In this document: positions 24,535 through 32,355 of the stretch, piece by piece
Layout: each line of letters starts with the position of its first letter
Position numbering within the stretch: position 1 is the first letter of the stretch
DNA from: Giesbergeria sp.
Lineage (GTDB): Bacteria; Pseudomonadota; Gammaproteobacteria; Burkholderiales; Burkholderiaceae_C
Length of the DNA stretch: 33,294 bases
Direction: 5' to 3'
NCBI GenBank assembly: GCA_017985015.1
Contig: JAGNYI010000007.1
Span: 1 to 33,294, forward strand
Program-made: the position numbers and the translations under genes
The notes under the pieces: generated by a model
What the model saw: only the letters and a program-made list of their open reading frames with translations
Database searches by the model: none
What the model was told of the DNA's origin: nothing

Positions 24535-25631
24535 AAACGATTCGCTGGATGGTGTACCGCGAAGTGCTGGCGGCCATCGTGCTCGTCACGCTCGGTTTTC
24601 TGGCGCTGTTTTTTTTCTTCGACCTGATCGACGAACTGCGCTCGGTGGGCCAACTTTACCCCGTGTCGCAGGCCGTGCTGTACGTGATGCTGGGCATGCC
24701 CAGCCATTTGTATGAACTGTTGCCGATCACCGTGCTGATCGGCACCATCTTCGTCATGGCCCGCTTTGCGCAAAGTTCTGAATTCACCATTTTGCGCACC
24801 AGCGGCCTGGGGCCGGGCCGCGCCCTCTCCATGCTGATGCTGCTGGGCTGCGCGTTTGTGGTGCTCACCTTTGCGCTGGGAGACTACGTGGCCCCCATGA
24901 GCGACCGCGCAGCGCAGGTGCTCAAATCGCGTGGCTTGGCGCGCCTGACCAGTGGCGGCACCGGCGCCTGGCTCAAGGAACGCCAGGGCGAGGCTTCCGT
25001 CGCCGTCAACATTCGCGCCATTCGCGCCGATGGGCTGATGGAGGATGTTCGCATTTTTCGTTTTGACGCCGGTGGCCGACTGGAGTCTCAAACCCACGCG
25101 GAGACGGCGCAGGTAGCGCCGGAGGGGGACGCATGGCTGCTTGCAACGGTCCGCAGCAGCGGCTTCGTGCGCGACGCGGCGGGTGAAACCGTGCGCGCCG
25201 AGCGCCTGCAAATGCCGCAGCTGCGCTGGCCAACCGCCATTACGGCGGACATGGTGTCGGCCGCTGTGCTCAAGCCCGACCGCATGGCAACCATCGACCT
25301 CTTTCAGTACGTGCGCCACCTCGAGGCCAACGGCCAATCAGCGCAGCGCTATGAAATCGAGTTCTGGCGCAAGGTGTTTTACCCCCTGAGCTGCCTGGTG
25401 ATGGTGGTGCTGGCGCTCCCCTTTGCTTACCTGCACTTTCGGGCCGGATCGACCACCGGTTATGTATTTGGCGGGGTCATGGCGGGCATCAGCTTCTTCC
25501 TGCTCAACAACGTGTTTGGCTTTGCCGGCAACTTGCAGCAGTGGTCGCCCTGGCTGACCGCAGCGGCTCCCGGACTGATCTATACCTTCGCGTCGCTGGC
25601 AGCCTTTGGCTGGCTGGTGCTGCGGCGCTGA
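24531..25631 (+). CDS. lptG: LPS export permease LptG
   Basis: 366 residues, second permease of the LPS transporter. The start MKTIRWMVYREVLAAIVLVTLGFLALFFFFDLIDEL is typical, with the first helix at ~12-30. PSHLYELLPITVLIGTIFVMARFAQSSEFTILRTSG (~60-95) is the family's conserved loop and coupling region. The periplasmic domain runs ~120-265, and C-terminal helices include KVFYPLSCLVMVVLALPFAYLHFR and the last two segments (~305-360). LPS synthesis genes (lpxK, kdsB) occur about 10 kb upstream in the same window. It ends 10 bp before the cbiX start. Confidence 0.95.
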   Translation: MKTIRWMVYREVLAAIVLVTLGFLALFFFFDLIDELRSVGQLYPVSQAVLYVMLGMPSHLYELLPITVLIGTIFVMARFAQSSEFTILRTSGLGPGRALSMLMLLGCAFVVLTFALGDYVAPMSDRAAQVLKSRGLARLTSGGTGAWLKERQGEASVAVNIRAIRADGLMEDVRIFRFDAGGRLESQTHAETAQVAPEGDAWLLATVRSSGFVRDAAGETVRAERLQMPQLRWPTAITADMVSAAVLKPDRMATIDLFQYVRHLEANGQSAQRYEIEFWRKVFYPLSCLVMVVLALPFAYLHFRAGSTTGYVFGGVMAGISFFLLNNVFGFAGNLQQWSPWLTAAAPGLIYTFASLAAFGWLVLRR

Positions 25632-25641
25632 GGATTGCTAT

Positions 25642-26028
25642 ATGGAACCAATGGACAACTCCAAAGGCATCGTCTTGTTCGCCCATGGCTCGCGCGATCC
25701 GCTATGGCGCGCGCCGATCGAGGCCGTGCGGGCACATATTGAGCACACGCAGCCGGAGACCCTGGTGCGCTGCGCCTACCTGGAACTTTGCGCGCCCGAT
25801 CTCTCGCAGGCCGCTCGCTCGCTGCACGAAGCCGGCGTGCGCCAGCTCACCATCGTTCCCATGTTTCTCGGCACCGGCCGCCACGCACGCGAAGACCTGC
25901 CCCTGCTTGCTGCCGCGCTGCGCGAGCAGCACCCGGATCTGCAGATTGCACTGCAGCAGGCCGTGGGCGAAGACCCCCGCATGACGGCACTGATGGCGCA
26001 AATCGCCGTGGACCCAACGGCCGGCTGA
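25642..26028 (+). CDS. CbiX/SirB-like sirohydrochlorin chelatase
   Basis: 128 residues, a single-domain (CbiX-small) chelatase. The two metal- and substrate-site histidines are His15 (LFAHGSRDPLW) and His80 (FLGTGRHAREDLP), with Glu47 in the conserved YLELCAPDL. It inserts Fe2+ or Co2+ into sirohydrochlorin for sirohaem or cobalamin. Because cysB, the sulfur-assimilation regulator, follows, a role in sirohaem for sulfite or nitrite reductase is plausible (inference). The short length fits the small homodimeric type. ATG 25642 precedes another possible ATG at 25651. It follows lptG by 10 bp and may be cotranscribed with it. Confidence 0.88.
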   Translation: MEPMDNSKGIVLFAHGSRDPLWRAPIEAVRAHIEHTQPETLVRCAYLELCAPDLSQAARSLHEAGVRQLTIVPMFLGTGRHAREDLPLLAAALREQHPDLQIALQQAVGEDPRMTALMAQIAVDPTAG

Positions 26029-26030
26029 AG

Positions 26031-26056
26031 TCACCGGAAGCGCAGCGCTTCGGTGA
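26031..26056 (+). repeat. Stem-loop after cbiX
   Basis: TCACCG...CGGTGA encloses AAGCGC-A-GCGCTT, giving a 12-bp hairpin with one bulged G and a 1-nt centre. It begins 3 bp after the stop. No T-run follows, so it is at best a weak or factor-dependent terminator. Confidence 0.55.
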
Positions 26057-26126
26057 GTCAGGCTTGCGCCATGCTTTTCGGAGCAAGATATCGCATAATG
26101 ATCCGATTCTTTAGCTGCAATTCGGT

Positions 26127-27068
26127 ATGAACCTCCACCAATTTCGCTTTGTTCAGGAAGCAGCGCGCCGCAACCTGAATCTGACTGAGGCGGCAAAGGC
26201 GCTGCATACCTCGCAGCCCGGCGTGTCCAAGGCGATCATTGAGCTCGAAGGTGAATTGGGGGTGGACATTTTTGCCCGCCACGGAAAGCGGCTCAAGCGC
26301 ATCACGGAACCTGGACAGCATGTGCTCAAAAGCATCGAGCTGATCATGCGCGAGGTGGGCAACTTGAAGCGCATCGGCGAGCAGTACAGCGCGCAGGACA
26401 CCGGCACCTTCAGCATCGCCACCACGCACACCCAGGCGCGCTACGTGCTGCCGCCCGCCGTGGCCAAACTGCGGGAGGTCTACCCCAAGGTCAACGTCAG
26501 CCTGCATCAGGCCACGCCCGACCAGGTGGCTCGCATGCTGATCGATGAAGTGGCCGAGATCGGCGTGGCCACCGAGTCGCTGGCCGATTACCCCGAACTC
26601 GTCACCCTGCCCTGCTACGAATGGCAGCATGTCCTGGTGATGCCGCATGGTCACCCTTTGGCGCAAAAGGAGCGCGTCGGCCTGGAGGACATCGCCCACG
26701 AGCCTCTGATCACCTACCACCCCTCGTTCACCGGACGCACCAAGATCGACCAGGCCTTTGCCGCGCGGCGCCTGCAGCCGCGCATCGCACTCGAAGCCAT
26801 TGACTCGGACGTCATCAAAACCTATGTGCGCCTGGGCCTGGGCCTGGGCATCGTCGCCGAAATGGCGATGCGAGACGACCCGCTGGGCGACCTGGTGGTG
26901 CGCCCCATCGGGCATCTCATCGGTCAAAGCGTGGCGCGCGTGGCTTTCAAGCGCGGTGCCTACCTGCGCAACTTTGTCTACCGTTTTGCCGAACTGCTCA
27001 GCGACCGCCTCAGCCGCGAACTGGTGATGCGCGCCATGACCGGTCAGGTCAACGACTACGAACTCTAA
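26127..27068 (+). CDS. cysB: LysR-type regulator CysB
   Basis: 313 residues of the CysB/Cbl subgroup. The N-terminal helix-turn-helix is MNLHQFRFVQEAARRNLNLTEAAKALHTSQPGVSKAI (~1-37); the MNLxQFRFVxEAxR start is diagnostic for CysB. The co-inducer domain (~90-295) contains TTHTQARYVLPPAV, where the threonines and Gln bind sulfate or N-acetylserine in known structures, and GLGLGIVAEMAM. It activates sulfate uptake and cysteine biosynthesis genes. The preceding chelatase and the following methionine-type aminotransferase also belong to sulfur-related metabolism. GCATAAT (26093-26099) is a possible -10. Confidence 0.94.
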   Translation: MNLHQFRFVQEAARRNLNLTEAAKALHTSQPGVSKAIIELEGELGVDIFARHGKRLKRITEPGQHVLKSIELIMREVGNLKRIGEQYSAQDTGTFSIATTHTQARYVLPPAVAKLREVYPKVNVSLHQATPDQVARMLIDEVAEIGVATESLADYPELVTLPCYEWQHVLVMPHGHPLAQKERVGLEDIAHEPLITYHPSFTGRTKIDQAFAARRLQPRIALEAIDSDVIKTYVRLGLGLGIVAEMAMRDDPLGDLVVRPIGHLIGQSVARVAFKRGAYLRNFVYRFAELLSDRLSRELVMRAMTGQVNDYEL

Positions 27069-27088
27069 AACCCGCAACACCCGCCACC

Positions 27089-28264
27089 ATGGACACAGCC
27101 GCCGCACCGCGCACCCCCGCCCTCGCCAGCCGCCTGCCTCAAGTGGGCACGACCATCTTCACCGTGATGTCCGCGCTCGCCACCGAACATGGCGCCGTCA
27201 ATCTCGGCCAGGGTTTCCCTGATTTCGACTGCGACCCCCACCTGCTGGACGCCGTGAACACGGCGATGCGTGCCGGTCACAACCAGTACCCACCGATGCC
27301 AGGCGTCCCCATGCTGCGGGACGCCGTTGCTGCAAAAATGGAAGCGCTGCACGGCCACCGATACAGCGCTGGAAGCGAAATAACCATTACGGCGGGGGCC
27401 ACACAGGCCATCTTCACCGCGCTGCTGGCCATCGTGCACCCCGGCGACGAAGTCATCGTTCTGGACCCCTGCTACGACAGCTACGTTCCCAACATCGATC
27501 TGGCCGGTGGCCGCGCTGTGCGCGTACCGCTCAGCCCCGGCAGCTTTCGACCCGATTTTGCGAAGATCAGCGCGGCCATCACGCCGCGCACCCGCGCCAT
27601 CATCGTCAACAGCCCGCACAACCCCAGCGCCACGGTCTGGTCGGCCGAAGAAATGCGGCAACTGGACGATTTGCTGGCGCCCACCGACATCCTGCTCATC
27701 AGCGACGAAGTCTACGAACACATGGTGTTTGACGGCGCCGAGCACCAGAGCGCCGCCCGCTTTGCCGGCCTGGCCGCACGCGCGTTCATTGTTTCGAGCT
27801 TTGGCAAAACCTTTCACGTCACGGGCTGGAAGGTGGGCACGGTGGCCGCTCCCGCCGCATTGACGGCCGAGTTTCGCAAAGTGCACCAGTTCAACGTGTT
27901 CACCGTCAACACGCCCATGCAGCACGGCCTGGCGGCTTATCTGCAAGACCCGGCGCCCTACCTGGGTCTGCCCGCCTATTACCAGGCCAAGCGCGACCTG
28001 TTCCGCGCAGGCCTGGCCGGTTCGCGCCTGCGCCTGTTGCCGGGCAGCGGGGCCGGCAGCTACTTTCAATGCGTGGACATATCCAAGGTGAGCGAACTGA
28101 ACGAAGCCGACTTCTGCCAATGGCTCACGCGCGAGATCGGCGTGGCGGCGATTCCGCTGTCGGCGTTCTACGGTGACGGCTTTGATCAGCGCGTGGTGCG
28201 CTTCTGCTTCGCCAAAAAAGACGCAACGCTGCGAGCTGCGCTGGAGCGGCTGCAGCGCCTGTGA
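27089..28264 (+). CDS. PLP-dependent aminotransferase, probably methionine aminotransferase (YbdL-like)
   Basis: 391 residues, fold-type I aminotransferase. The PLP lysine is Lys240 in SSFGKTFHVTGWKVG; the cofactor ligands Asn178 (NSPHNPS) and Asp206-Tyr209 (ISDEVYE) are present. VNLGQGFPDFDCD (~38-50) and HNQYPPMPGVPMLRDAV (~64-80) are typical of the YbdL/methionine aminotransferase group, which makes methionine from 2-keto-4-methylthiobutyrate in methionine salvage. Kynurenine-type aminotransferases are the closest alternative. It begins 20 bp after cysB and is probably cotranscribed with it. The stop is followed by a duplicated GCGCCTGTGA. Confidence 0.9.
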   Translation: MDTAAAPRTPALASRLPQVGTTIFTVMSALATEHGAVNLGQGFPDFDCDPHLLDAVNTAMRAGHNQYPPMPGVPMLRDAVAAKMEALHGHRYSAGSEITITAGATQAIFTALLAIVHPGDEVIVLDPCYDSYVPNIDLAGGRAVRVPLSPGSFRPDFAKISAAITPRTRAIIVNSPHNPSATVWSAEEMRQLDDLLAPTDILLISDEVYEHMVFDGAEHQSAARFAGLAARAFIVSSFGKTFHVTGWKVGTVAAPAALTAEFRKVHQFNVFTVNTPMQHGLAAYLQDPAPYLGLPAYYQAKRDLFRAGLAGSRLRLLPGSGAGSYFQCVDISKVSELNEADFCQWLTREIGVAAIPLSAFYGDGFDQRVVRFCFAKKDATLRAALERLQRL

Positions 28265-28333
28265 GCGCCTGTGAGCGCGCCATGCTCTGGCCCGAGCAGA
28301 CGCAGTACCCGAGCAGATGCAGTACTTTTCTCC

Positions 28334-28385
28334 TATAAAAATGGCTACAGCGCTTATCCAGCAAGGGTTAGAAGCTATCAATTCA
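28334..28385 (+). repeat. Dispersed ~45-bp repeat, copy 4
   Basis: ATAAAAATGGCTACAGCGCTTATCC, variable middle, GTTAGAAGCTATCAATTC. It lies between the convergent aminotransferase and rng genes, 28 bp beyond the rng stop, where a terminator would be expected. Confidence 0.7.
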
Positions 28386-28413
28386 GTAGTTTTCTGGGGC
28401 GCCGCAAGCCGCT

Positions 28414-29901
28414 CTACAGCAGCACGATGTCGTACTGCTCCTGGCCCATGGCGGCCTCGGTTTGCAGCGAAATGGGTTTGCCGATGAAGTCCGACAGGCC
28501 GGCCAGGTGGGCGCTTTCCTCGTCAAGGAACAGCTCGACCACTGCAGCCGAGGCAATCACGCGGAACTCGCGCGGGTTGAACTGGCGGGCTTCGCGCAAG
28601 ATTTCGCGCAGGATGTCGTAGCACACGCTGCGCGCCGTTTTGACGCTGCCTTTGCCCTGGCAGGCGGCGCAGGGCTCGCACAGCATGTGGGCGAGTGATT
28701 CGCGCGTGCGCTTGCGTGTCATCTCCACCAACCCGAGGTTCGAAAAACCCCCAGCCATGGTTTTCACGCGGTCGCGCGCCAGGTGCTTGCGAAACTCGGC
28801 CAGCACGGCGCTCTGGTGCTCTTCACGCAGCATGTCGATGAAGTCGGCAATGACGATGCCGCCCAGGTTGCGCAGGCGCAGTTGCCGGGCGATGGCACCC
28901 GCGGCTTCCAGGTTGGTCTTGAAAATGGTGTCGTCGAAATTGCGCGCGCCCACGTAGCCACCGGTGTTCACGTCCACCGTGGTGAGTGCCTCGGTCTGGT
29001 CGATGATGAGGTAGCCGCCCGATTTGAGGTCCACACGCCGCCCCAGCGCACGGGCGATTTCCTCGTCAATCGAATACAGGTCAAAGACCGGGCGCTCGCC
29101 TTTGTAGTGCTGCAGCTTGGCGGCTGCGGCCGGCATGAACTCCAGGCCAAAGGCGCGCAGGCGCTGGAACTGCTCCAGCGAATCGATGCGAATGCTTTGC
29201 GTATGCTCGCCGACCAGGTCGCGCAGCACACGCTGCAGCAAATCGAGGTCCTGGTGCAAAAGCGAGAGCGGCGGCAGGCGCAGCGCAGCATCCTTGATGC
29301 GCGCCCAGGTCTTGCGCAGATAAGCGATGTCGTCGGCCAGCTCGGCGTCGGTGGCGTCTTCGCCATTGGTGCGCAGGATGAAGCCGCCCCCGCCGCCCGA
29401 GGCCTTGTCGCCCACCAGGGTCTGCAGGCGCGCGCGCAACGACTCGCGTTCGCCCACGGGTATTTTTTGCGAGACGCCGACATGCTCGTCCTGCGGCAGA
29501 AACACCAGCAGCCGCCCGGCCACGCTGATCTGGGTGGAGAGGCGCGCGCCCTTGCTGCCAATCGGGTCCTTGATGACCTGCACCATCAGCGCCTGGCCCT
29601 CGAACACCTGCTTTTCAATCGGCACCTGCGGCTCGCTCTTGCGCGCCAGCGCACCGGCGTCGCCGTCCGGGTGGCGCTGCCAGACATCGGCCACATGCAG
29701 AAACGCCGCGCGCTCCAGCCCAATGTCGATGAACGCCGACTGCATGCCCGGCAGCACGCGCGCCACCTTGCCGAGGTAGACGTTGCCGACCAGGCCGCGC
29801 TCGAGCGTGCGCTCGACGTGCAGCTCCTGCACGGCGCCGTGCTCGACCACGGCCACGCGCGTCTCCTGGGGCGACCAATTGATCAGGATGTCTTGTTGCA
29901 T
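28414..29901 (-). CDS. rng: Ribonuclease G
   Basis: 495 residues from ATG 29901 (MQQDILINWSPQETRVAVVE); an ATG at 29916 directly after the maf stop (TGAATG) is possible. The N-terminal S1 RNA-binding domain spans ~35-130 (GNVYLGKVARVLPGMQSAFIDIGLERAAFLH). The catalytic DNase-I-like subdomain carries the Mg-binding Asp in TTVDVNTGGYVG and IVIADFIDM, and the zinc-link CEPCAACQGKG. It lacks the long C-terminal scaffold of RNase E, so it is RNase G, which matures the 16S rRNA 5' end and decays mRNA. It is the last gene of the rsfS-rlmH-maf-rng run. Confidence 0.95.
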   Translation of the reverse strand: MQQDILINWSPQETRVAVVEHGAVQELHVERTLERGLVGNVYLGKVARVLPGMQSAFIDIGLERAAFLHVADVWQRHPDGDAGALARKSEPQVPIEKQVFEGQALMVQVIKDPIGSKGARLSTQISVAGRLLVFLPQDEHVGVSQKIPVGERESLRARLQTLVGDKASGGGGGFILRTNGEDATDAELADDIAYLRKTWARIKDAALRLPPLSLLHQDLDLLQRVLRDLVGEHTQSIRIDSLEQFQRLRAFGLEFMPAAAAKLQHYKGERPVFDLYSIDEEIARALGRRVDLKSGGYLIIDQTEALTTVDVNTGGYVGARNFDDTIFKTNLEAAGAIARQLRLRNLGGIVIADFIDMLREEHQSAVLAEFRKHLARDRVKTMAGGFSNLGLVEMTRKRTRESLAHMLCEPCAACQGKGSVKTARSVCYDILREILREARQFNPREFRVIASAAVVELFLDEESAHLAGLSDFIGKPISLQTEAAMGQEQYDIVLL

Positions 29902-29916
29902 GGTGGCGGGGCCCAT

Positions 29917-30531
29917 TCAGACGGCAAAACCGGCAGCGCGCAGCAGTTGCGCAGTTTCAAACAAAGGCAGCCCCATGATGCCCGAATAGCTGCCGCGCAG
30001 CACAGGAATGAACGCGCCGGCCCGCCCTTGCACCGCATAGGCGCCGGCCTTGCCCAGCGGTTCACCAGTGGCGACGTAGGCGGCGATCTGCTCGGGCGTC
30101 AGCGCTGCAAACTGCACGGTGGACACCGCCAACGCCGCCAGCCGCTTGGCGCCCACCTGCAGCGCCACGGCGGTGAGCACGCGGTGGCTGTGGCCGGCCA
30201 GCTCGCCCAGCATGCGCGCCGCATCTTGTGCATCTTCGGGCTTGCCATAAATGCGCCGGCCGAGCGCCACCGTGGTGTCCGAACACAAGATGGGCGCTGT
30301 GGGCAAGCCCCGGCGGGCGTGGCGCTGCACTGCCGCATCGAGCTTGAGGCCGGTGACACGTTCCACATAGGCTTTGGGCGCCTCGCCGGGCCGCTGCAGC
30401 TCGATGGCTTCGGCGTCTTCGGCTGTGTCGCCCTCGGCGTTGGGCAGCAGAAGGGTGTGGCGCACGCCAAGCTGGTCCAGCAACTGGCTGCGGCGCGGGC
30501 TCTGCGACGCAAGGTAGAGGAAGTCTGGCAT
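29917..30531 (-). CDS. maf: Maf-family nucleoside triphosphate pyrophosphatase
   Basis: 204 residues. [15 protein letters not shown] (~8-22) is the Maf signature, [25 protein letters not shown] (~80-105) holds the catalytic Asp and the Gly-Lys-Pro motif, and [15 protein letters not shown] (~155-170) is the base-recognition and substrate loop. These features favour the dTTP/UTP pyrophosphatase (YhdE-like) subgroup over the m7GTP (YceF-like) one, but sequence alone does not settle it. It hydrolyses non-canonical or excess nucleotides to monophosphates. ATG 30531 ([10 protein letters not shown]) is preferred over 30546. It is followed immediately by rng. Confidence 0.92.
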   Translation of the reverse strand: MPDFLYLASQSPRRSQLLDQLGVRHTLLLPNAEGDTAEDAEAIELQRPGEAPKAYVERVTGLKLDAAVQRHARRGLPTAPILCSDTTVALGRRIYGKPEDAQDAARMLGELAGHSHRVLTAVALQVGAKRLAALAVSTVQFAALTPEQIAAYVATGEPLGKAGAYAVQGRAGAFIPVLRGSYSGIMGLPLFETAQLLRAAGFAV

Positions 30532-30543
30532 AAAAATTTTGGT

Positions 30544-30592
30544 CAAATAGGCCTCTAGCGCTTACTGCACATATGTAAGAAGCTATTGAAAC
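30544..30592 (+). repeat. Dispersed ~45-bp repeat, copy 5
   Basis: AAATAGGCCTCTAGCGCTTACTG, variable middle, TAAGAAGCTATTGAAAC. It lies in the gap between rlmH and maf, just upstream of the maf start. Confidence 0.75.
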
Positions 30593-30644
30593 GATAGTAT
30601 TTTGCACCGCCCTGCATCGCTGCGCAGCGGCGGGCGCTCCCCCC

Positions 30645-31112
30645 CTATTCCCGATGGTAAGGGTGGCCGGCGTTGACCGACCAGGCGCGGTAGAGCTGCT
30701 CGATCAGCAGCACCCGCACCATGGCGTGCGGCAGCGTCAGATCGGACAAGCGGATGCGCTCGTGCGCCGCCTGGCGAAACGCCGGCTCCAGCCCATCGGG
30801 CCCGCCAATGACCAGCGCCACATCGTCGCCGCTCAATTGCCAGCTTGTGAGCCGCTCGGCCAGGGCCTTGGTGGTGAGGCTGGTGCCGCGTTCATCGAGC
30901 ACCACCACGCGCGTGCCTTTGGGGATGGCCGCTGCAATGCGCTCGCGCTCGGCGGCAACGAGCGTCTCCAGCGTCTTGGAGCCGCGCGGCTCGGTCTTGA
31001 CCGCCTTGAGCTCGACCTTGAGCTCGGGCGGAAAGCGCTTGGCGTAGTCGTCGTAGGCGCTGCTGGCCCAATCGGGCACGCGCTGGCCAACGGCCACGAT
31101 CAGCAGGCGCAT
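30645..31112 (-). CDS. rlmH: 23S rRNA pseudouridine-1915 N3-methyltransferase RlmH
   Basis: 155 residues, full length of the small SPOUT methyltransferase Rlm[36 protein letters not shown] is the usual N-terminus. [38 protein letters not shown] (SAM-binding knot, ~100-118) and the C-terminal [29 protein letters not shown] are conserved throughout the family. It methylates m3-Psi1915 in helix 69 of 23S rRNA on assembled 70S ribosomes. The upstream gene is rsfS, the usual neighbour. Confidence 0.96.
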   Translation of the reverse strand: MRLLIVAVGQRVPDWASSAYDDYAKRFPPELKVELKAVKTEPRGSKTLETLVAAERERIAAAIPKGTRVVVLDERGTSLTTKALAERLTSWQLSGDDVALVIGGPDGLEPAFRQAAHERIRLSDLTLPHAMVRVLLIEQLYRAWSVNAGHPYHRE

Positions 31113-31236
31113 GCTCTCAAAACCCGTGCGTTATTGAATTTCTCAATCCATCGAGTACACGAAGGCGAAGCGCAGACCGTACAGGCGCACTGACCAAGCG
31201 AAGCCGACAAAGTAATCGTTGGATTTAGAAATGGAA

Positions 31237-32166
31237 TTACGCCTTGCGGCTGGGGCTCTTGCGTGCAGGGGCTTTGGCAGCGGGCGACTTCCGGGCTGCT
31301 GGCGCACGGGCCGGTGCGGCCTTGGCGGCAGGGCTGGCGCGCTTGGCGGGAGCCGCCTTTTTCGCCGGTGCAGCGCTCTTTGCAGGCACTGCCTTTTTGG
31401 CCGGAGCACCGGCGCTGCGGGGCTTGACCACCAATTTCTGAATACTGGTGGTCTTGGCGGCTGGCGCCTTGCCTGCTGTCTTGGCGGCGGCCTTGGGCGC
31501 TGCTTTTGGGGTGGCCTTCAGAGCCACTTGCGGAGCAGCCTTTGGCACGAACTTCGGAGCTGCCTTCGCCGGTGCCTTGGCAGCAGCCCTGGCCGGCGCA
31601 GCGGATCGCGAAGGGGCTTTGCGGGCCGGTGCCTTGGCAGCGGGCGCCGCGGTGGGAGCGCTGGCGCCCTTGCGCGGCGCCGCCTTCTTGGCGGGTGCAG
31701 CAGCTTCTGTCGCCGCCGCTGCCTTGGCGGCGCGGCGCGCGGCCGTCTTCACGGGCACCTTGGCTTCTGGCGCCACGGGTTTGGCGGCGCCCAGCTTGAG
31801 GCGCACAGGCATCTCGCCCCACAAGTCTTCCAGCCGGTAGTACTGGCGGATGGTGGGCTGCATGATGTGCGCCACGGCCGCGCCGCAGTCCACGATGATC
31901 CACTCGCCGTTTTCTTCACCTTCGGTGCGCGGCTTGGGAAAACCGGCTTCCTTCACCGCATCGCGCACGCTGGCGGCCAGTGCCTTGGTTTGTCGGTTGG
32001 AGGTGCCGGACGCCACGATGACACGCTCGAACAGCGGCGAGAGGTGCTCGGTGTTGAACACCTGAATGTCCTGCGCCTTTACGTCTTCGAGGCCATCCAC
32101 AATGGCGCGCTGGAGTTTGGCGACGTCTTTCTTGGCGGTGGATTCCGAGGTTTTGGAGGTGGTCAT
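31237..32166 (-). CDS. rsfS: Ribosomal silencing factor RsfS with long histone-H1-like C-terminal tail
   Basis: 309 residues, more than twice the usual ~105-130. Residues ~13-125 are a complete RsfS (DUF143/Iojap) domain: QRAIVDGLEDVKAQDIQVFN, HLSPLFERVIVASGTSNRQTKALA, NGEWIIVDCGAAVAHIMQPTIRQYYRLEDLWGE. The domain binds ribosomal protein uL14 and blocks subunit joining in starvation. Residues ~130-309 are a low-complexity tail of Ala, Lys and Pro (repeats of the type PAKKAAPAK, KAPARK), strongly basic and resembling eukaryotic histone H1 tails and bacterial H1-like proteins. The whole tail is in frame with no stop. nadD, often upstream of rsfS, is absent here. Confidence 0.93.
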   Translation of the reverse strand: MTTSKTSESTAKKDVAKLQRAIVDGLEDVKAQDIQVFNTEHLSPLFERVIVASGTSNRQTKALAASVRDAVKEAGFPKPRTEGEENGEWIIVDCGAAVAHIMQPTIRQYYRLEDLWGEMPVRLKLGAAKPVAPEAKVPVKTAARRAAKAAAATEAAAPAKKAAPRKGASAPTAAPAAKAPARKAPSRSAAPARAAAKAPAKAAPKFVPKAAPQVALKATPKAAPKAAAKTAGKAPAAKTTSIQKLVVKPRSAGAPAKKAVPAKSAAPAKKAAPAKRASPAAKAAPARAPAARKSPAAKAPARKSPSRKA

Positions 32167-32270
32167 CAGGTGGTGTGAAAGGTAAACAGGGTGAAAACAA
32201 TATAGCGCGGGGTTGCGGGGGCGACCAGCATCTCTGGCGTCGCCCGCATGCCTCAGCCGAAAAAATAGAA

Positions 32271-32325
32271 CAAAAAATGGCCTTGCCGCACGTATGGCAA
32301 GCGTTCTAAGCTATTTAAATTATAG
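32271..32325 (+). repeat. Dispersed ~45-bp repeat, copy 6
   Basis: CAAAAAATGGCCTTGCCGC, variable middle with GCAAGCGTTCTAAGCTATTTAAATTATAG. It lies between hemF and rsfS. On the minus strand the end reads CTATAATTTAAATAG and could supply a -10 element (TATAAT) toward rsfS. Confidence 0.65.
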
Positions 32326-32355
32326 CGACAGTGTGTTGCAGCAACGCCAGTCGGC

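Noticed and set aside
27069-27088. SAM or other riboswitch ahead of the methionine-type aminotransferase
   Set aside because: The gap to cysB is only 20 bp, too short for any known riboswitch.
28255-28276. Duplicated GCGCCTGTGA after the aminotransferase stop
   Set aside because: A single short tandem duplication at a gene end, most simply replication slippage.
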